This document shows positions 1-9,384 of a DNA stretch of 64,000 nucleotides, one piece after another; position 1 is the stretch's first letter; each line of letters opens with the position of its first letter. The translations under genes and the position numbers were made by a program. The DNA lies in assembly GCF_001664485.1 (NCBI RefSeq), contig NZ_CP013634.1, forward strand, positions 372,001-436,000, written 5' to 3'. Source of the stretch: Rhizobium sp. N324 (lineage in GTDB: Bacteria; Pseudomonadota; Alphaproteobacteria; Rhizobiales; Rhizobiaceae). A model generated the notes under the pieces. That model saw only the letters and a program-made list of their open reading frames with translations. It was not told the DNA's origin and did not search any database.

Positions 1-358
1 CGCGCAGAAAATTATCCAGTATTTCGGGTGCGGCGACGAACTCGATAGCGGAGCCCATATAGGCCGGCGAATTGCGATCGAGGAACATTTTGGTCGCCGG
101 GGTCATCCGGTACTGCCCGCTCTCCTTCGTCAGGAAGCCATGGACCACGAGGTAGTCGCAGAGGATGCGCACGCCGCGCTCCGCAGCACTTGTTGCCGAC
201 GCCAGCGATGCTGCCGTTTTGCCCTCGCCGATATGCGTAAACAGATCGAGCTCGATGGCCGCCCTGATCGCTGCCGTCTTCCGGCATGCAAACAGGGCGT
301 CGACCACGAGTTCGGGCGACACGACGCCGGCTTGGGCGTCCTCGACGATTGTTTCCAT
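1..358 (-). CDS. SAM-dependent methyltransferase, N-terminal part (cut by window edge)
   Basis: The frame is open from an ATG at 358 to the left edge, giving about 119 residues. It reads METIVEDAQAGVVSPELVVD and continues with AIELDLFTHIGEG, then GVRILCDYLVVHGFLTKE. An AIELDLF helix followed by a winged-helix-like segment ending in YRMTPATKMFL is typical of the dimerisation domain that precedes the catalytic domain in O-methyltransferase / class I SAM methyltransferases. The SAM-binding part lies outside the window, so the substrate cannot be judged. No other frame here is convincing. The gene is transcribed away from the GH20 gene's 3' end, with about 155 bases between them. Confidence 0.7.
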   Translation of the reverse strand, partial: METIVEDAQAGVVSPELVVDALFACRKTAAIRAAIELDLFTHIGEGKTAASLASATSAAERGVRILCDYLVVHGFLTKESGQYRMTPATKMFLDRNSPAYMGSAIEFVAAPEILDNFLR

Positions 359-514
359 GGGAATACCCCCGAAGCTCGCGATCGGTCTTGCCTGGCAGCG
401 CCAGCCGCAGGGATTATGCGTACATTCGCATATTCTACAAGACTTACCACGCTAACCCGATCGGGTGCCTCAGAAGCCGATCGGGACCGTTCCGTCACGG
501 TCCCGGTCGTCGCC

Positions 515-2536
515 TTACGACTGCTGCAGCCCGTAAAGCAGCGGCATCAGCCCGGCGAGCGCTTTGAAGCGTTCCCATGATTTGGAAGAGGGTTTCGTCC
601 AGCCGGTTTCGGCAAGCCCCGAGATGCGCGGGAAAACGAGGCGGTCGAAAACGGCGCGGTCCGTCATCGGTTCGGACCAGATGCAGGCCTGAATGCCGAG
701 CAGCTTCTGTTTCTGCGCTGGCGTCCAGCCACTGAGCGGATCGAAATTGTAGAGTTTTTCCGCATCCGACGTTCCCGCCCAGCTGGCGCCCGGCTCGTCC
801 CAATCGGGCCTCAGCGCCATGTCGAGGTAATAGACCTGGCCGGGGCAGACGACCATTTGATAGCCGCGTTCGGCGAGCTCGGCCGAGACCTCGACATTGC
901 GCCAGCTGCAGAGATAGCTCTTCTCCTTGTCGATGACATCGCCGTGCGCCGCCTCTTCCCAGCCGCCGGTGATGCAGCCCTTGCTCGCCAGGAAGCGCTG
1001 CACGCGTTCCAGAAATTCCGCCTGCAGGATCGCGGCACCCGAGCCATGAATATCGTCGGCGCCATGCGTGTTGGTCACGACGTTCAGCCGCTTGGCATGC
1101 GCGTCGGCAACCGCGTCGCCGGCCACCGCCCGTAGGCGCGCGAGCGCGGCCGGCGAGCCGGACCACGCACCGAGCGGCACCTCGTCGGCGCCGAGATGGA
1201 TCACCTTGAACGGGAAGAGCTCGATGAGTTCCGAAAGGATGGTCTCGACGATCTCGTAGGTCTTCTCGAGGGCGGGATTGATGCAATTGTCGGGAAAGCC
1301 CTGAACCGAATAATAGCTGCCGGTCTCGGCCGGGTCGCGCAGCTCCGGGATCGCCTGCTGCATGGCGTAGCAATGGCCGGGCATGTCGATCTCCGGCACG
1401 ATCTCGACGCCGAAGCTCTTGGCCGCAGCGACGATCTCGCGGATGACCGATTTGGGATAGTAGCCGCCGGTTCGGGCCGGGCTGGACCCAAGCAGCGGCG
1501 GCACCGCAAGGCCGTGGCCGCGCCAGGCGCCGATCTCGGTCAGGGCGGGATAGGCGTCGATCTCGACGCGCCAGGCCTCATCGTCGGACAGGTGCCAGTG
1601 GAAGCGGTTGAGCTTGTTCCAGGCCAGCACCGCGATCAGCTTCTTGACCTCGGCCGCGCCGTAAAACTGGCGGGCGACATCGAGATGCAGGCCGCGCCAG
1701 CCCATCGCCGGCTCATCGACGATCTCGCCCGAGGCCGGAAACTGAAAGACGCCGGGGTGCAGTCTGGCGCCGCGCCAGATCTGGCCGAGGGTCACCAGGC
1801 CGTAGAGAAAGCCGGTGCGGCTGCTCGCCTCGACCGTCAGCCTCTCCTCGTCGAAGCTCAGCCGATAGGCTTCGGGACCGAAGCCGGCGGCATCCTTCAG
1901 GATGACCGGTACTGCGCCTTCGGCTTCGGTGCGCACGATGCCTTCGACGGCGAAGAGATGGTCGACCAGCGCCGCAAAGCCTTGCGCCGCCGCCTCGCCT
2001 TCGGTGCTCTCAGCCTGCGGCGCAAAACCGGCCGGCAGCGGCCGGCGCGAAGCGACCGCCACATGGTTCGGCCAGGGAATGATCGACACCTGAACGGGCG
2101 CATTGACGGGAACGGGATAGATCTCGGCGCCCCGCTTCAGACCCGCATTGCTGACCGAAGAGCGCGTCGGCTCGATGCCGAGCAAGATGGTGCCGCCGTC
2201 GGAAAGCGCGAGATAGGCGCTGGTCGCGCCGTCCGTCCAGTGGCGGAACTGCCAGCTCAGCGCATAGACGGAGATCGTCCAGGTCTCGCCGGCGGCGAGA
2301 ACGAAACCGGCCGGCGGCTGGAATTCGGTGAAATTGGAGAGCCGCCGCGAGATCGTCGCGCCTTCGACCCGTCCGGCTGGATCGACGCGGCCCGGGCCGC
2401 TGACGCAGAGCGAGACATTCGACAGCGGCTCGCTGCCGAGGTTCTTGAGGCGCAGGACATAGGAGAATTCCTTGCCGTCGGCAGGCGGGTTCCAAAGGGT
2501 TTCGAGCCGCAGGGCTGTCGGTCGCGGTGTGGACAT
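515..2536 (-). CDS. Beta-N-acetylhexosaminidase, glycoside hydrolase family 20
   Basis: The 673-residue enzyme should remove terminal beta-linked N-acetylglucosamine or N-acetylgalactosamine, for example from chitooligosaccharides or peptidoglycan and Nod-factor-like fragments. The GH20 catalytic pair is visible as HLGADEVP, with Asp451-Glu452. The barrel motif HWHLSDDEAWR lies upstream. The first 200 or so residues form the non-catalytic beta domain. I chose ATG 2536 (MSTPRPTALR) because a GAAGGAAGAG Shine-Dalgarno sits just before it. The frame extends 26 codons upstream, but that stretch lacks a ribosome site. No signal peptide is seen, so a cytoplasmic location is likely. The divergent MFS exporter lies about 290 bases away. 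Confidence 0.92.
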   Translation of the reverse strand: MSTPRPTALRLETLWNPPADGKEFSYVLRLKNLGSEPLSNVSLCVSGPGRVDPAGRVEGATISRRLSNFTEFQPPAGFVLAAGETWTISVYALSWQFRHWTDGATSAYLALSDGGTILLGIEPTRSSVSNAGLKRGAEIYPVPVNAPVQVSIIPWPNHVAVASRRPLPAGFAPQAESTEGEAAAQGFAALVDHLFAVEGIVRTEAEGAVPVILKDAAGFGPEAYRLSFDEERLTVEASSRTGFLYGLVTLGQIWRGARLHPGVFQFPASGEIVDEPAMGWRGLHLDVARQFYGAAEVKKLIAVLAWNKLNRFHWHLSDDEAWRVEIDAYPALTEIGAWRGHGLAVPPLLGSSPARTGGYYPKSVIREIVAAAKSFGVEIVPEIDMPGHCYAMQQAIPELRDPAETGSYYSVQGFPDNCINPALEKTYEIVETILSELIELFPFKVIHLGADEVPLGAWSGSPAALARLRAVAGDAVADAHAKRLNVVTNTHGADDIHGSGAAILQAEFLERVQRFLASKGCITGGWEEAAHGDVIDKEKSYLCSWRNVEVSAELAERGYQMVVCPGQVYYLDMALRPDWDEPGASWAGTSDAEKLYNFDPLSGWTPAQKQKLLGIQACIWSEPMTDRAVFDRLVFPRISGLAETGWTKPSSKSWERFKALAGLMPLLYGLQQS

Positions 2537-2609
2537 GGTCACTCTTCCTTCAGGAAAACCAGCTGCTGAACATTCCGACAGGATGCCGGGAGCGAAAGTG
2601 AAATTTGAG

Positions 2610-2624
2610 ATCAATCAAATTGAT
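2610..2624. promoter_or_regulatory. Inverted repeat upstream of GH20 gene
   Basis: ATCAAT-CAA-ATTGAT is a perfect 6-base inverted repeat in an AT-rich stretch 74 bases before the GH20 start. It could be an operator for the hexosaminidase gene, but no regulator is adjacent and the call is tentative. Confidence 0.3.
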
Positions 2625-2732
2625 TTAATATTGATAGTCGGTCTCCCGCCGAGGCGTCAATTGCGGATCTGAAATTTCTGTTGGACGCCTTGCGAATAAA
2701 ATTCGGGCGATGGGCATCGCGTCAACAATAAG

Positions 2733-2800
2733 GTACTTTTAAGTACGATAAGGCTCACATTTAAAGGTCGACGCCGAGCCCGGCTTCCCGGTCGGGCTCG
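2733..2800. other. Two palindromes in the GH20/MFS divergent spacer
   Basis: GTACTT-TT-AAGTAC occupies 2733-2746. A hairpin CGAGCCCG (2775-2782) / CGGGCTCG (2793-2800) follows, with ATTCTATTT after it on the plus strand. The hairpin precedes the MFS start by 30 bases, so it may be an attenuator-like or operator structure. Function unknown. Confidence 0.35.
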
Positions 2801-2829
2801 ATTCTATTTGGTGATCCCTTTGCCCTGAT

Positions 2830-4458
2830 ATGCCGGTTGACATGTCGATCGTCTCGATCGCAAACATGGTCGATCTTCTCTCCGGGGCGGACAATGCCCG
2901 TTCGCGGGATCATCGTATGCTGAAACGACCTGAACCTGCCCGTCCTGACAAACCGCCCGCCATCGTCTGGCTCGGTTTCCTCGCCATGTGCGTCGGCATG
3001 TTCATGGCGATCCTCGACGTGCAGGTGGTGGCGACATCGCTGCCGACGATCCAGTCGGCGCTTGATATCGATCCCGATCAGATGAGCTGGATACAGACGG
3101 CCTATCTCATCGCCGAAGTGGTGGCGATCCCGCTGACCGGTCTACTGACCCGGCTGCTTTCGATGCGATGGCTGTTCGTGACCGCCATCAGCCTGTTCGT
3201 CGCGGCCTCGGCCGGCTGTGCGATGAGCGGCAGCTTCGGCGCGCTGGTGGCCTGGCGGGTGCTGCAGGGCTTTTCCGGCGGAACCCTGATCCCCTCGGTG
3301 TTTTCAGCCGTGTTCATCCTGTTCCCCAACGAGCGGCAGGCGCTGGCGACGACGATCGCCGGCGTGCTGGCGGTGCTGGCGCCCACCGTCGGGCCGATCG
3401 TCGGCGGATGGCTGACCGAAACCTATTCCTGGCACTGGCTGTTCCTGATCAACATCCTGCCGGGCATTGCCTCGGCCATCCTGGCCGCCCGTTTCCTGCC
3501 GCGGCAGGCGGCCGATCCGTCCGAACTCCGGCATCTCGATGGCCTGTCGCTCGTCCTGATGGCGATGGCGCTGACGAGCCTGGAACTCAGCTTGAAAGAG
3601 GCGCCGACCCGCGGCTGGGCCTCGGCCTATGTGCTCGGCCTGCTGGCCGTCTGCCTCGTGTCGGGCGGCGCGTTCGCAGCGCGGACGCTGCGCCGGCGCC
3701 GGCCGATCGTCGATCTCGGCAATTTCGCCGACCGGAACTTTCTTGTCGGCTCGGTCCTGAGTTTCGTGCTCGGCATCGGCCTGTTCGGCTCGGTCTATCT
3801 CATGCCGGTGTTTCTCGCGTTCGTCAGGGGCCACGACGCGCTCGAAATCGGCATGACGATGCTGGTCACCGGCATCGCGCAGCTGGTCACCGCGCCGGTC
3901 GCGGTCGCGCTGGAAAAGCGCATGGATGCGCGGCTGCTGTCGGCTGTCGGTTTCGCGCTGTTTGCGATCGGCGTCGGCATGAGCGCCTTTCAGGATCCGC
4001 GCTCGGATTACGATGCGATGTTCTGGCCGCAGATCGTGCGCGGCGTCGCCATCATGTTCTGCCTGCTGCCGCCGACGCGGCTGGCGCTCGGCACGCTGCC
4101 GGCCGACCGCATCCCCGATGCCAGCGGGCTTTTCAATCTGATGCGCAATCTCGGCGGCGCCATCGGCATCGCGCTGATCGACACGATCATCTACACCCGC
4201 TCGGAGCCGCTGGGCCAAGCCCTCTGGGCGCGCCTTCAGGCCGGCGACGTCGAGGCGGCGACCTTCGCCGGCGCACCGCTTCAGGCCATATCGGGACATA
4301 GCGGCAGCTTCGATGCCGACACCACGGCGCTGCTCGATCCGCTGGTCCAGACCGCGGCCAGCGTCCAGGCAATCAACGAAGCCTGGATGGTCATCGCCAT
4401 CCTCACCGGCTGCGCCCTCGTCTGCGTTCCCTTCGCCAGACGGCCGGCGTCGGGGTGA
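2830..4458 (+). CDS. MFS drug-efflux transporter, DHA2 (EmrB/QacA) family
   Basis: The 542-residue polytopic inner-membrane protein is rich in hydrophobic helices spaced as in 14-helix drug:proton antiporters. DHA2 signatures are visible: FMAILDVQVVATSLPTIQ in helix 1, SWIQTAYLIAEVVAIPLTG, and VLAPTVGPIVGGWLTE (motif C, antiporter type). The likely role is export of a toxic compound or secondary metabolite. The start is uncertain. ATG 2830 gives a 29-residue extension, and ATG 2917 (MLKRPEPARP) would start closer to helix 1. No periplasmic adaptor (EmrA-like) gene is adjacent. Confidence 0.88.
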   Translation: MPVDMSIVSIANMVDLLSGADNARSRDHRMLKRPEPARPDKPPAIVWLGFLAMCVGMFMAILDVQVVATSLPTIQSALDIDPDQMSWIQTAYLIAEVVAIPLTGLLTRLLSMRWLFVTAISLFVAASAGCAMSGSFGALVAWRVLQGFSGGTLIPSVFSAVFILFPNERQALATTIAGVLAVLAPTVGPIVGGWLTETYSWHWLFLINILPGIASAILAARFLPRQAADPSELRHLDGLSLVLMAMALTSLELSLKEAPTRGWASAYVLGLLAVCLVSGGAFAARTLRRRRPIVDLGNFADRNFLVGSVLSFVLGIGLFGSVYLMPVFLAFVRGHDALEIGMTMLVTGIAQLVTAPVAVALEKRMDARLLSAVGFALFAIGVGMSAFQDPRSDYDAMFWPQIVRGVAIMFCLLPPTRLALGTLPADRIPDASGLFNLMRNLGGAIGIALIDTIIYTRSEPLGQALWARLQAGDVEAATFAGAPLQAISGHSGSFDADTTALLDPLVQTAASVQAINEAWMVIAILTGCALVCVPFARRPASG

Positions 4459-4590
4459 AGACGGTTGCTGACGAACTTGCCCGCGGTCGCGCATTGCGAT
4501 CGAGGCGAGGCTACCCCAAATGGGCAATGGTCATAGTGCCGCCACAGAATTCGATCCAATCATGCTGCAGATACAGGCGGATGGCGAAAA

Positions 4591-5202
4591 ATGAGATTGC
4601 TGGCTCTTCTTGCTGTGGCCGTTTTGCTGACGGTGGTTCAAGCTCACGCCCAAGTTTATGAACCGTATGACGGATACGACGACTACGGCAGTTACGAGTA
4701 TGATGACCCGTACAGCCCGTATCCGCCTCCGCCGTATTACGACCCTGCCCCTCGCTATCAGGAACCTCTGTATGATCGCAGGGAACGCTCAGCACGAAGT
4801 GCAAGGGGAACCATCGTGATCGCCACGCGTGAGCATACCCTTATTTACACCAGGTCATCGGGTGAGCAGTTCGCCTACCCAATCGCCGTCGGCCGTGAAG
4901 GCAAGCAATGGTACGGATCAACCCGGGTGGTATCCAAGCGAATGCATCCCGAATGGCGGCCAACGGCGAGCATGCGACAGAAGAACCCGAGGCTTCCAGC
5001 GGTCGTGAGGGCCGGCCCTGCCAATCCGCTTGGAACCCGCGCTATTTACCTCGCCGACGGGCTGCTCCGCATCCACGGCACCAATGACCCCGCCTCCATC
5101 GGCACCAATGCATCGAGCGGATGCTTTCGGATGTACCGCGAGGATGTCGAGGAACTCTACGATATGGTCCAGCCGGGGACGCGGGTGATCGTGCAGCGAT
5201 AG
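4591..5202 (+). CDS. L,D-transpeptidase (YkuD domain), exported
   Basis: The protein has 203 residues. Residues 1-20 form a signal peptide ending ...VVQAHA. A Tyr/Pro/Asp-rich linker follows (about 22-65: YEPYDGYDDYGSYEYDD), then a YkuD catalytic domain. The active-site motif is HGTNDPASIGTNASSGCFRM, with His162 and nucleophile Cys178. The enzyme would form 3-3 cross-links in peptidoglycan or attach proteins to it in the periplasm. Rhizobiales have many paralogues. The acidic Tyr-rich linker is unusual and could bind the wall or other proteins. Confidence 0.9.
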   Translation: MRLLALLAVAVLLTVVQAHAQVYEPYDGYDDYGSYEYDDPYSPYPPPPYYDPAPRYQEPLYDRRERSARSARGTIVIATREHTLIYTRSSGEQFAYPIAVGREGKQWYGSTRVVSKRMHPEWRPTASMRQKNPRLPAVVRAGPANPLGTRAIYLADGLLRIHGTNDPASIGTNASSGCFRMYREDVEELYDMVQPGTRVIVQR

Positions 5203-5270
5203 TCGGATCGGGCGCCGTCGCAGGTTGCTCGCCAGCCATACGTCGACGCGGCTGCCCGCTGCGGGAAATA

Positions 5271-5681
5271 TCAATCAGATACAGTAACGTCGATCCAGCG
5301 ACCGGTTCCTTGGCCACCGTAGATATCCACATCAATCCATACGCTGCCACGCACGATCATATTGGCGGACTCTGGCGTCATCGTTCCGTTCCGAAGCATC
5401 TGCTCCAGAGCCTGGCGATTTACCGGGTCAGCAAAGAACGAGTCTGATTGATCGTCACGATCGCGCACGTGGTACTGGTGGAAATTCGCCCTGTCTTGTC
5501 GGATGATCTGCCATGGCTGGGTCATTCTAGCCCCATTTGAATTGTAAAGATCAGCGTTGCCGATATAGGCGCGATAGCTCTCAATAAGGCGATTGCTGTG
5601 GGTGGCCTGAACTCTCGCTTGAGCGTGAGCTGTTCCCGCGACGATGACCGAGCTGAATAGAATCAATAATAATTTTCGCAT
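5271..5681 (-). CDS. Small secreted protein, function unknown
   Basis: The 136-residue protein starts at ATG 5681 (MRKLLLILFSSVIVAGTAHAQA), preceded by GAGGGC at proper spacing. Residues 1-21 form a clear signal peptide with an Ala-X-Ala cleavage site. The mature part is hydrophilic, with DRANFHQYHVRDRDDQSDSF and a C-terminal GSVWIDVDIYGGQGTGRWI. I do not recognise the family. It converges on the L,D-transpeptidase gene, so it is a separate unit. A periplasmic location is likely. Confidence 0.75.
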   Translation of the reverse strand: MRKLLLILFSSVIVAGTAHAQARVQATHSNRLIESYRAYIGNADLYNSNGARMTQPWQIIRQDRANFHQYHVRDRDDQSDSFFADPVNRQALEQMLRNGTMTPESANMIVRGSVWIDVDIYGGQGTGRWIDVTVSD

Positions 5682-6077
5682 GTTGCCCTCTTTGAAAGAG
5701 AGGGTCTTACCCAGAGTTAAGCCAATTCGCCAAGCAAAAAGCATCTCATTGGGAGCCCCCGTCGATACGGCGTCCATTGCATTGCTCAATGGGGTGTACG
5801 ACTGCAATCTGACTTCGCCAGCACCAGGGCGCGCGGCCCCTTTAAGCGTTCATGGCCCCCTGCATTCTCAGAGACAGCGGCAGGTCTCCAGGTCCCGTCA
5901 AAGCTGTTTCAACGGCCCTTGTCATCCATGGCGTCCAGCATCAATGGTTTGAATCACTCGGGGCGCAGCCGGTGACACTGACGAAAGCTTGCCGATCGAC
6001 CGGCCGCCGGTAAGATTTCTCTCAATCATTTTGCGTCATCCTTCGATTCCCTTCTGACGCCAATCGAAGAGATCTCA
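5682..6077. other. Intergenic region, no gene seen
   Basis: About 395 bases separate the small secreted protein from the large phosphorylase gene. No coding frame with a ribosome site and no strong hairpin was found. It must hold the divergent promoters. GAAGAGATCTCA before 6078 is the downstream gene's ribosome site. Confidence 0.4.
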
Positions 6078-9000
6078 ATGGCCCCGGACCCAGCCCGCAG
6101 TTTTCAAATGCCCCGCCGCGACGAGCTTGGCCTCCTTGCGATCAGCAACGGTTCCGGCCTGTCGATATCGGCGCTGCCGAACGGCACGCTGTTTGCCATC
6201 GAATATGCCGACGACAAGGGATCGGTGCAGATCAACCAGATCCAGGGCTCGCCGCTGATCGGCGGGATCGGGCGGCTTTATCTGCGCATCGGCGGCGCTC
6301 GGCCTGAGGTCGTCGAAATCGTTGGGCCGCGCGCCAATGGCGGTTTCGGATATGATGCGACGCGCTTTTCGTGGAGCGGAAAAACAGGCGATATCGGCTA
6401 TAATGTCCGGCTCGAGCTGCATCCCACCGAGGCGGCCTGGTTCTGGCGCGTCGCCCTCCGGCATCTGAAGGGGAAAACGCTGCCGGCGGATCTGGTGCTG
6501 ATCCAGGATGTCGGCCTCGGCGATCGAGGCTTCCTGATGAACAGCGAAGCCTATGCCTCGCAATATGTCGATCACCATATCGCCGATCATCAGATGTTTG
6601 GTTCCGTGGTCATGAACCGGCAAAATCTCAAACAGGGTGGTGGCCGCAATCCCTGGCTCGTCCAGGGCTGCCTCGACGGTGCAGCTGGCTATGCCACGGA
6701 TGCTATCCAGCTGGTGCAGGCGAAAAACCGTCTCGACGACCGGCTGGTCGGCCCCTTCGGCACCAGCCTGCCAAGCACGCGGCGGCAGCAGGAGACGGCA
6801 TGTCCGGCCATCCAGTCGAAATCGCTCTCCATTTCGGCAAGCGGCGCGACTGCGACCTTCTTCGCGCTCTTTACAGCCGATCATCCCGAGGCGTCGAGCG
6901 ATGCCGATCTTCTTCGGCTGGACGGGCTTGCGGCGGCAGAGAGTGTGACCGGCGATCTCGAGGAGACGGCGCCGGTCCGCAGCCTGCTGCAGGACGCGTC
7001 TCTGCTGGAGGTCGAGCTGCTCGACAAAAAGGCGATCGGCCGCCTTTATCCCGAGCGGAGCCTGGAAGAGCGCGCCGGCGGAAAGCTGCTGTCGTTCTTC
7101 GTACCGGATGGCGCGCTGAACCGTCACGTCGTGCTGCGCGACAAGGAACTTATGGTGGCGCGCCGTCACGGTGCGATCGTCAGAAGCGGTGAGAATATGC
7201 TGCTCGACGATTCCACCCTTGCCGCGACCTGCTGGATGCAGGGCATTTTTGCCGCCCAGCTGACGATCGGCAATACCTCCTTTCACAAGCTCTTTTCCGT
7301 CTCCCGCGATCCCTACAACCTGACGCGCGCCAGCGGGCTGCGCATCATGGCGGATGTCGGCGACGGCTGGCAGTTGCTGGCGGTGCCCTCGGCTTTCGAA
7401 ATGGGGCTCAGCGACTGCCGCTGGATTTATCAGTGCGCCGGCCGCACGATCACCGTTGCGGCGGTCGCCTCCGGCAAGGATGCGGCGATGCAGTGGACGG
7501 TCTCCGTCGAGGGCAAGCCCTGCCGCTTCCTGGTGTTCGGCCATGTCGTGCTCGGCGAGCGTGAATATGACGCCGGCGGTCAGATCGAATTCGATACCGC
7601 AGGCAAGCGTATCCATTTCCGGCCGGACCCGGCCTGGCTCTGGGGTGAGCGTTATCCCGATGCCGGTTATTGGCTGGTGAGTTCGACGCCCGATGCCATC
7701 GAGGAGATCGGCGGCGACGAACTGCTTTACAGCGATGGGATGCCACGCAACGGCGCTTTCGTCGCGCTGCGCTCGCAGCCGACACAGGCGCTCTCATTCG
7801 CCGTCGTCGGCTCGATGACCGATGCTGCAGAAGCCGGGCGGCTGGCAGAGCGGTATCAGGCCGGCATCACCGATGAAGCCATGCTGGCGCCGGCCTCCAA
7901 ATTCTGGCGCAACACCGTGCGCGGCCTGACGATCGGAAACACAATGATCGACAGCCCTTCAGCAGATCTTGCCGCACAGGCGACGCTGCTGCCCTGGCTC
8001 GCGCATGATGCCATCGTGCATTTGAGCGTGCCGCACGGCCTCGAGCAATATACCGGTGCGGCCTGGGGCACGCGCGACGCCTGCCAGGGCCCGATCGAAT
8101 TCCTGCTCGCCTACGAGCATGACCGCGAAGCCAAGGAGGTGGTGAAAACCGTCTTCAGCGAACAATATCGTGAGATGGGCGACTGGCCGCAATGGTTCAT
8201 GCTGGAGCCCTATGCCAATATCAGGGCGGGTGACAGCCACGGCGATATCGTCGTCTGGCCGCTGAAGGCGCTCTGCGATTATATCGAAGCGACGGGTGAT
8301 CTCGCCATCCTCGACGAGAAGGTCTCCTGGCGCGACGAAAAGACCATGCAGAAGGCGGCGGAGACCGACACCATCGCCATCCATGTCGAGAAACTGCTCG
8401 ATACCGTCCGCGGCCAGTTCATCCCGGGAACGCACCTGATCCGCTATGGCGAGGGGGACTGGAACGATTCCCTGCAGCCGGCCGATCCGCATCTGCGCGA
8501 CTGGATGGTCAGCAGCTGGACCGTCGCCCTGCTCTACGAACAGATCGTCCGTTATTCCGCGATCCTGCGCCGCCTCGGCCAGCGCGATAAGGCCAAGGCG
8601 CTCAGGAAGATCGCCACGGCGATGCGCCGGGATTTCAACCGCCATCTCGTGCGCGACGGCATCGTCGCCGGTTACGGCATCTTCGATCCTGCCCATGACG
8701 GTGTCGAATTGCTGCTGCACCCGAGCGATAAGCGCACCGGCCTCTCCTACTCGCTGATCTCGATGACGCAGTCGATGCTCGGCGGGCTGTTCACGCCGGC
8801 GCAAAGGCAGGACCATATGACGCTGATCGAGGAGCATCTGCTCTTCCCCGACGGCGTGCGGCTGATGGAAAAGCCCGCCACCTATGCCGGCGGACCCGAG
8901 ACGCTGTTTCGCCGCGCCGAATCCTCCTCCTTCTTCGGCCGCGAGATCGGGCTGATGTATGTGCATGCGCATCTGCGCTATTGCGAAACGCTGGCCCTGG

Positions 9001-9380
9001 GCGCCGAAGCGGACGAACTCTGGAAGGCAATTTCGGTCGTCAACCCGATCGCCGTCACCACGGCGCTGCCGCATGCCTCGCTGCGCCAGCGCAATACCTA
9101 TTTCAGCAGCAGCGATGCGGCCTTCCACGACCGCTATCAGGCGGCTGCCGAATGGGAGCGCGTCAAGGCGGGAAAAGTCGCCGTCGACGGCGGATGGCGT
9201 ATCTATTCCAGCGGCCCCGGGCTCTACACCAGGAGCTTCGTCGAAAATATCCTCGGCTTCAAACGGCGCTTCGGCCGGCGCGGACGCAAACCGCTGCTGC
9301 CTCAGGCTCACGCTTCCGTGGAGCTGCAGACGGATCACGCCGCCTGGCGGCGGCTGATGAAGCCGAAGCCAACGGCCTAA
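6078..9380 (+). CDS. GH94-type glycoside phosphorylase, very large
   Basis: The protein has 1100 residues. The C-terminal (alpha/alpha)6 barrel carries RYGEGDWNDSLQPADP; the GDWND stretch (Asp794, Asp797) holds the general acid of GH94 phosphorylases. Further family motifs are GAAWGTRDACQGP and EQYREMGDWPQWF. The order is N-terminal beta-sandwich domains (about 1-560), helical linker, catalytic barrel (about 610-1010). The length is well above cellobiose phosphorylase (about 800 residues) and close to 1,2-beta-oligoglucan phosphorylases (about 1,080-1,100). Rhizobia make cyclic beta-1,2-glucan, so intracellular phosphorolysis of sophoro-oligosaccharides is a sensible guess. No signal peptide. 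GAAGAGA precedes the ATG. It converges with the GntR gene, leaving only 4 bases between the stops. Confidence 0.78.
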   Translation: MAPDPARSFQMPRRDELGLLAISNGSGLSISALPNGTLFAIEYADDKGSVQINQIQGSPLIGGIGRLYLRIGGARPEVVEIVGPRANGGFGYDATRFSWSGKTGDIGYNVRLELHPTEAAWFWRVALRHLKGKTLPADLVLIQDVGLGDRGFLMNSEAYASQYVDHHIADHQMFGSVVMNRQNLKQGGGRNPWLVQGCLDGAAGYATDAIQLVQAKNRLDDRLVGPFGTSLPSTRRQQETACPAIQSKSLSISASGATATFFALFTADHPEASSDADLLRLDGLAAAESVTGDLEETAPVRSLLQDASLLEVELLDKKAIGRLYPERSLEERAGGKLLSFFVPDGALNRHVVLRDKELMVARRHGAIVRSGENMLLDDSTLAATCWMQGIFAAQLTIGNTSFHKLFSVSRDPYNLTRASGLRIMADVGDGWQLLAVPSAFEMGLSDCRWIYQCAGRTITVAAVASGKDAAMQWTVSVEGKPCRFLVFGHVVLGEREYDAGGQIEFDTAGKRIHFRPDPAWLWGERYPDAGYWLVSSTPDAIEEIGGDELLYSDGMPRNGAFVALRSQPTQALSFAVVGSMTDAAEAGRLAERYQAGITDEAMLAPASKFWRNTVRGLTIGNTMIDSPSADLAAQATLLPWLAHDAIVHLSVPHGLEQYTGAAWGTRDACQGPIEFLLAYEHDREAKEVVKTVFSEQYREMGDWPQWFMLEPYANIRAGDSHGDIVVWPLKALCDYIEATGDLAILDEKVSWRDEKTMQKAAETDTIAIHVEKLLDTVRGQFIPGTHLIRYGEGDWNDSLQPADPHLRDWMVSSWTVALLYEQIVRYSAILRRLGQRDKAKALRKIATAMRRDFNRHLVRDGIVAGYGIFDPAHDGVELLLHPSDKRTGLSYSLISMTQSMLGGLFTPAQRQDHMTLIEEHLLFPDGVRLMEKPATYAGGPETLFRRAESSSFFGREIGLMYVHAHLRYCETLALGAEADELWKAISVVNPIAVTTALPHASLRQRNTYFSSSDAAFHDRYQAAAEWERVKAGKVAVDGGWRIYSSGPGLYTRSFVENILGFKRRFGRRGRKPLLPQAHASVELQTDHAAWRRLMKPKPTA

Positions 9381-9384
9381 TATT

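Noticed and set aside
1196..2569. Long plus-strand reading frame opposite the GH20 gene
   Set aside because: It mirrors a gene with clear GH20 catalytic motifs; composition is an antisense by-product of GC-rich codons.
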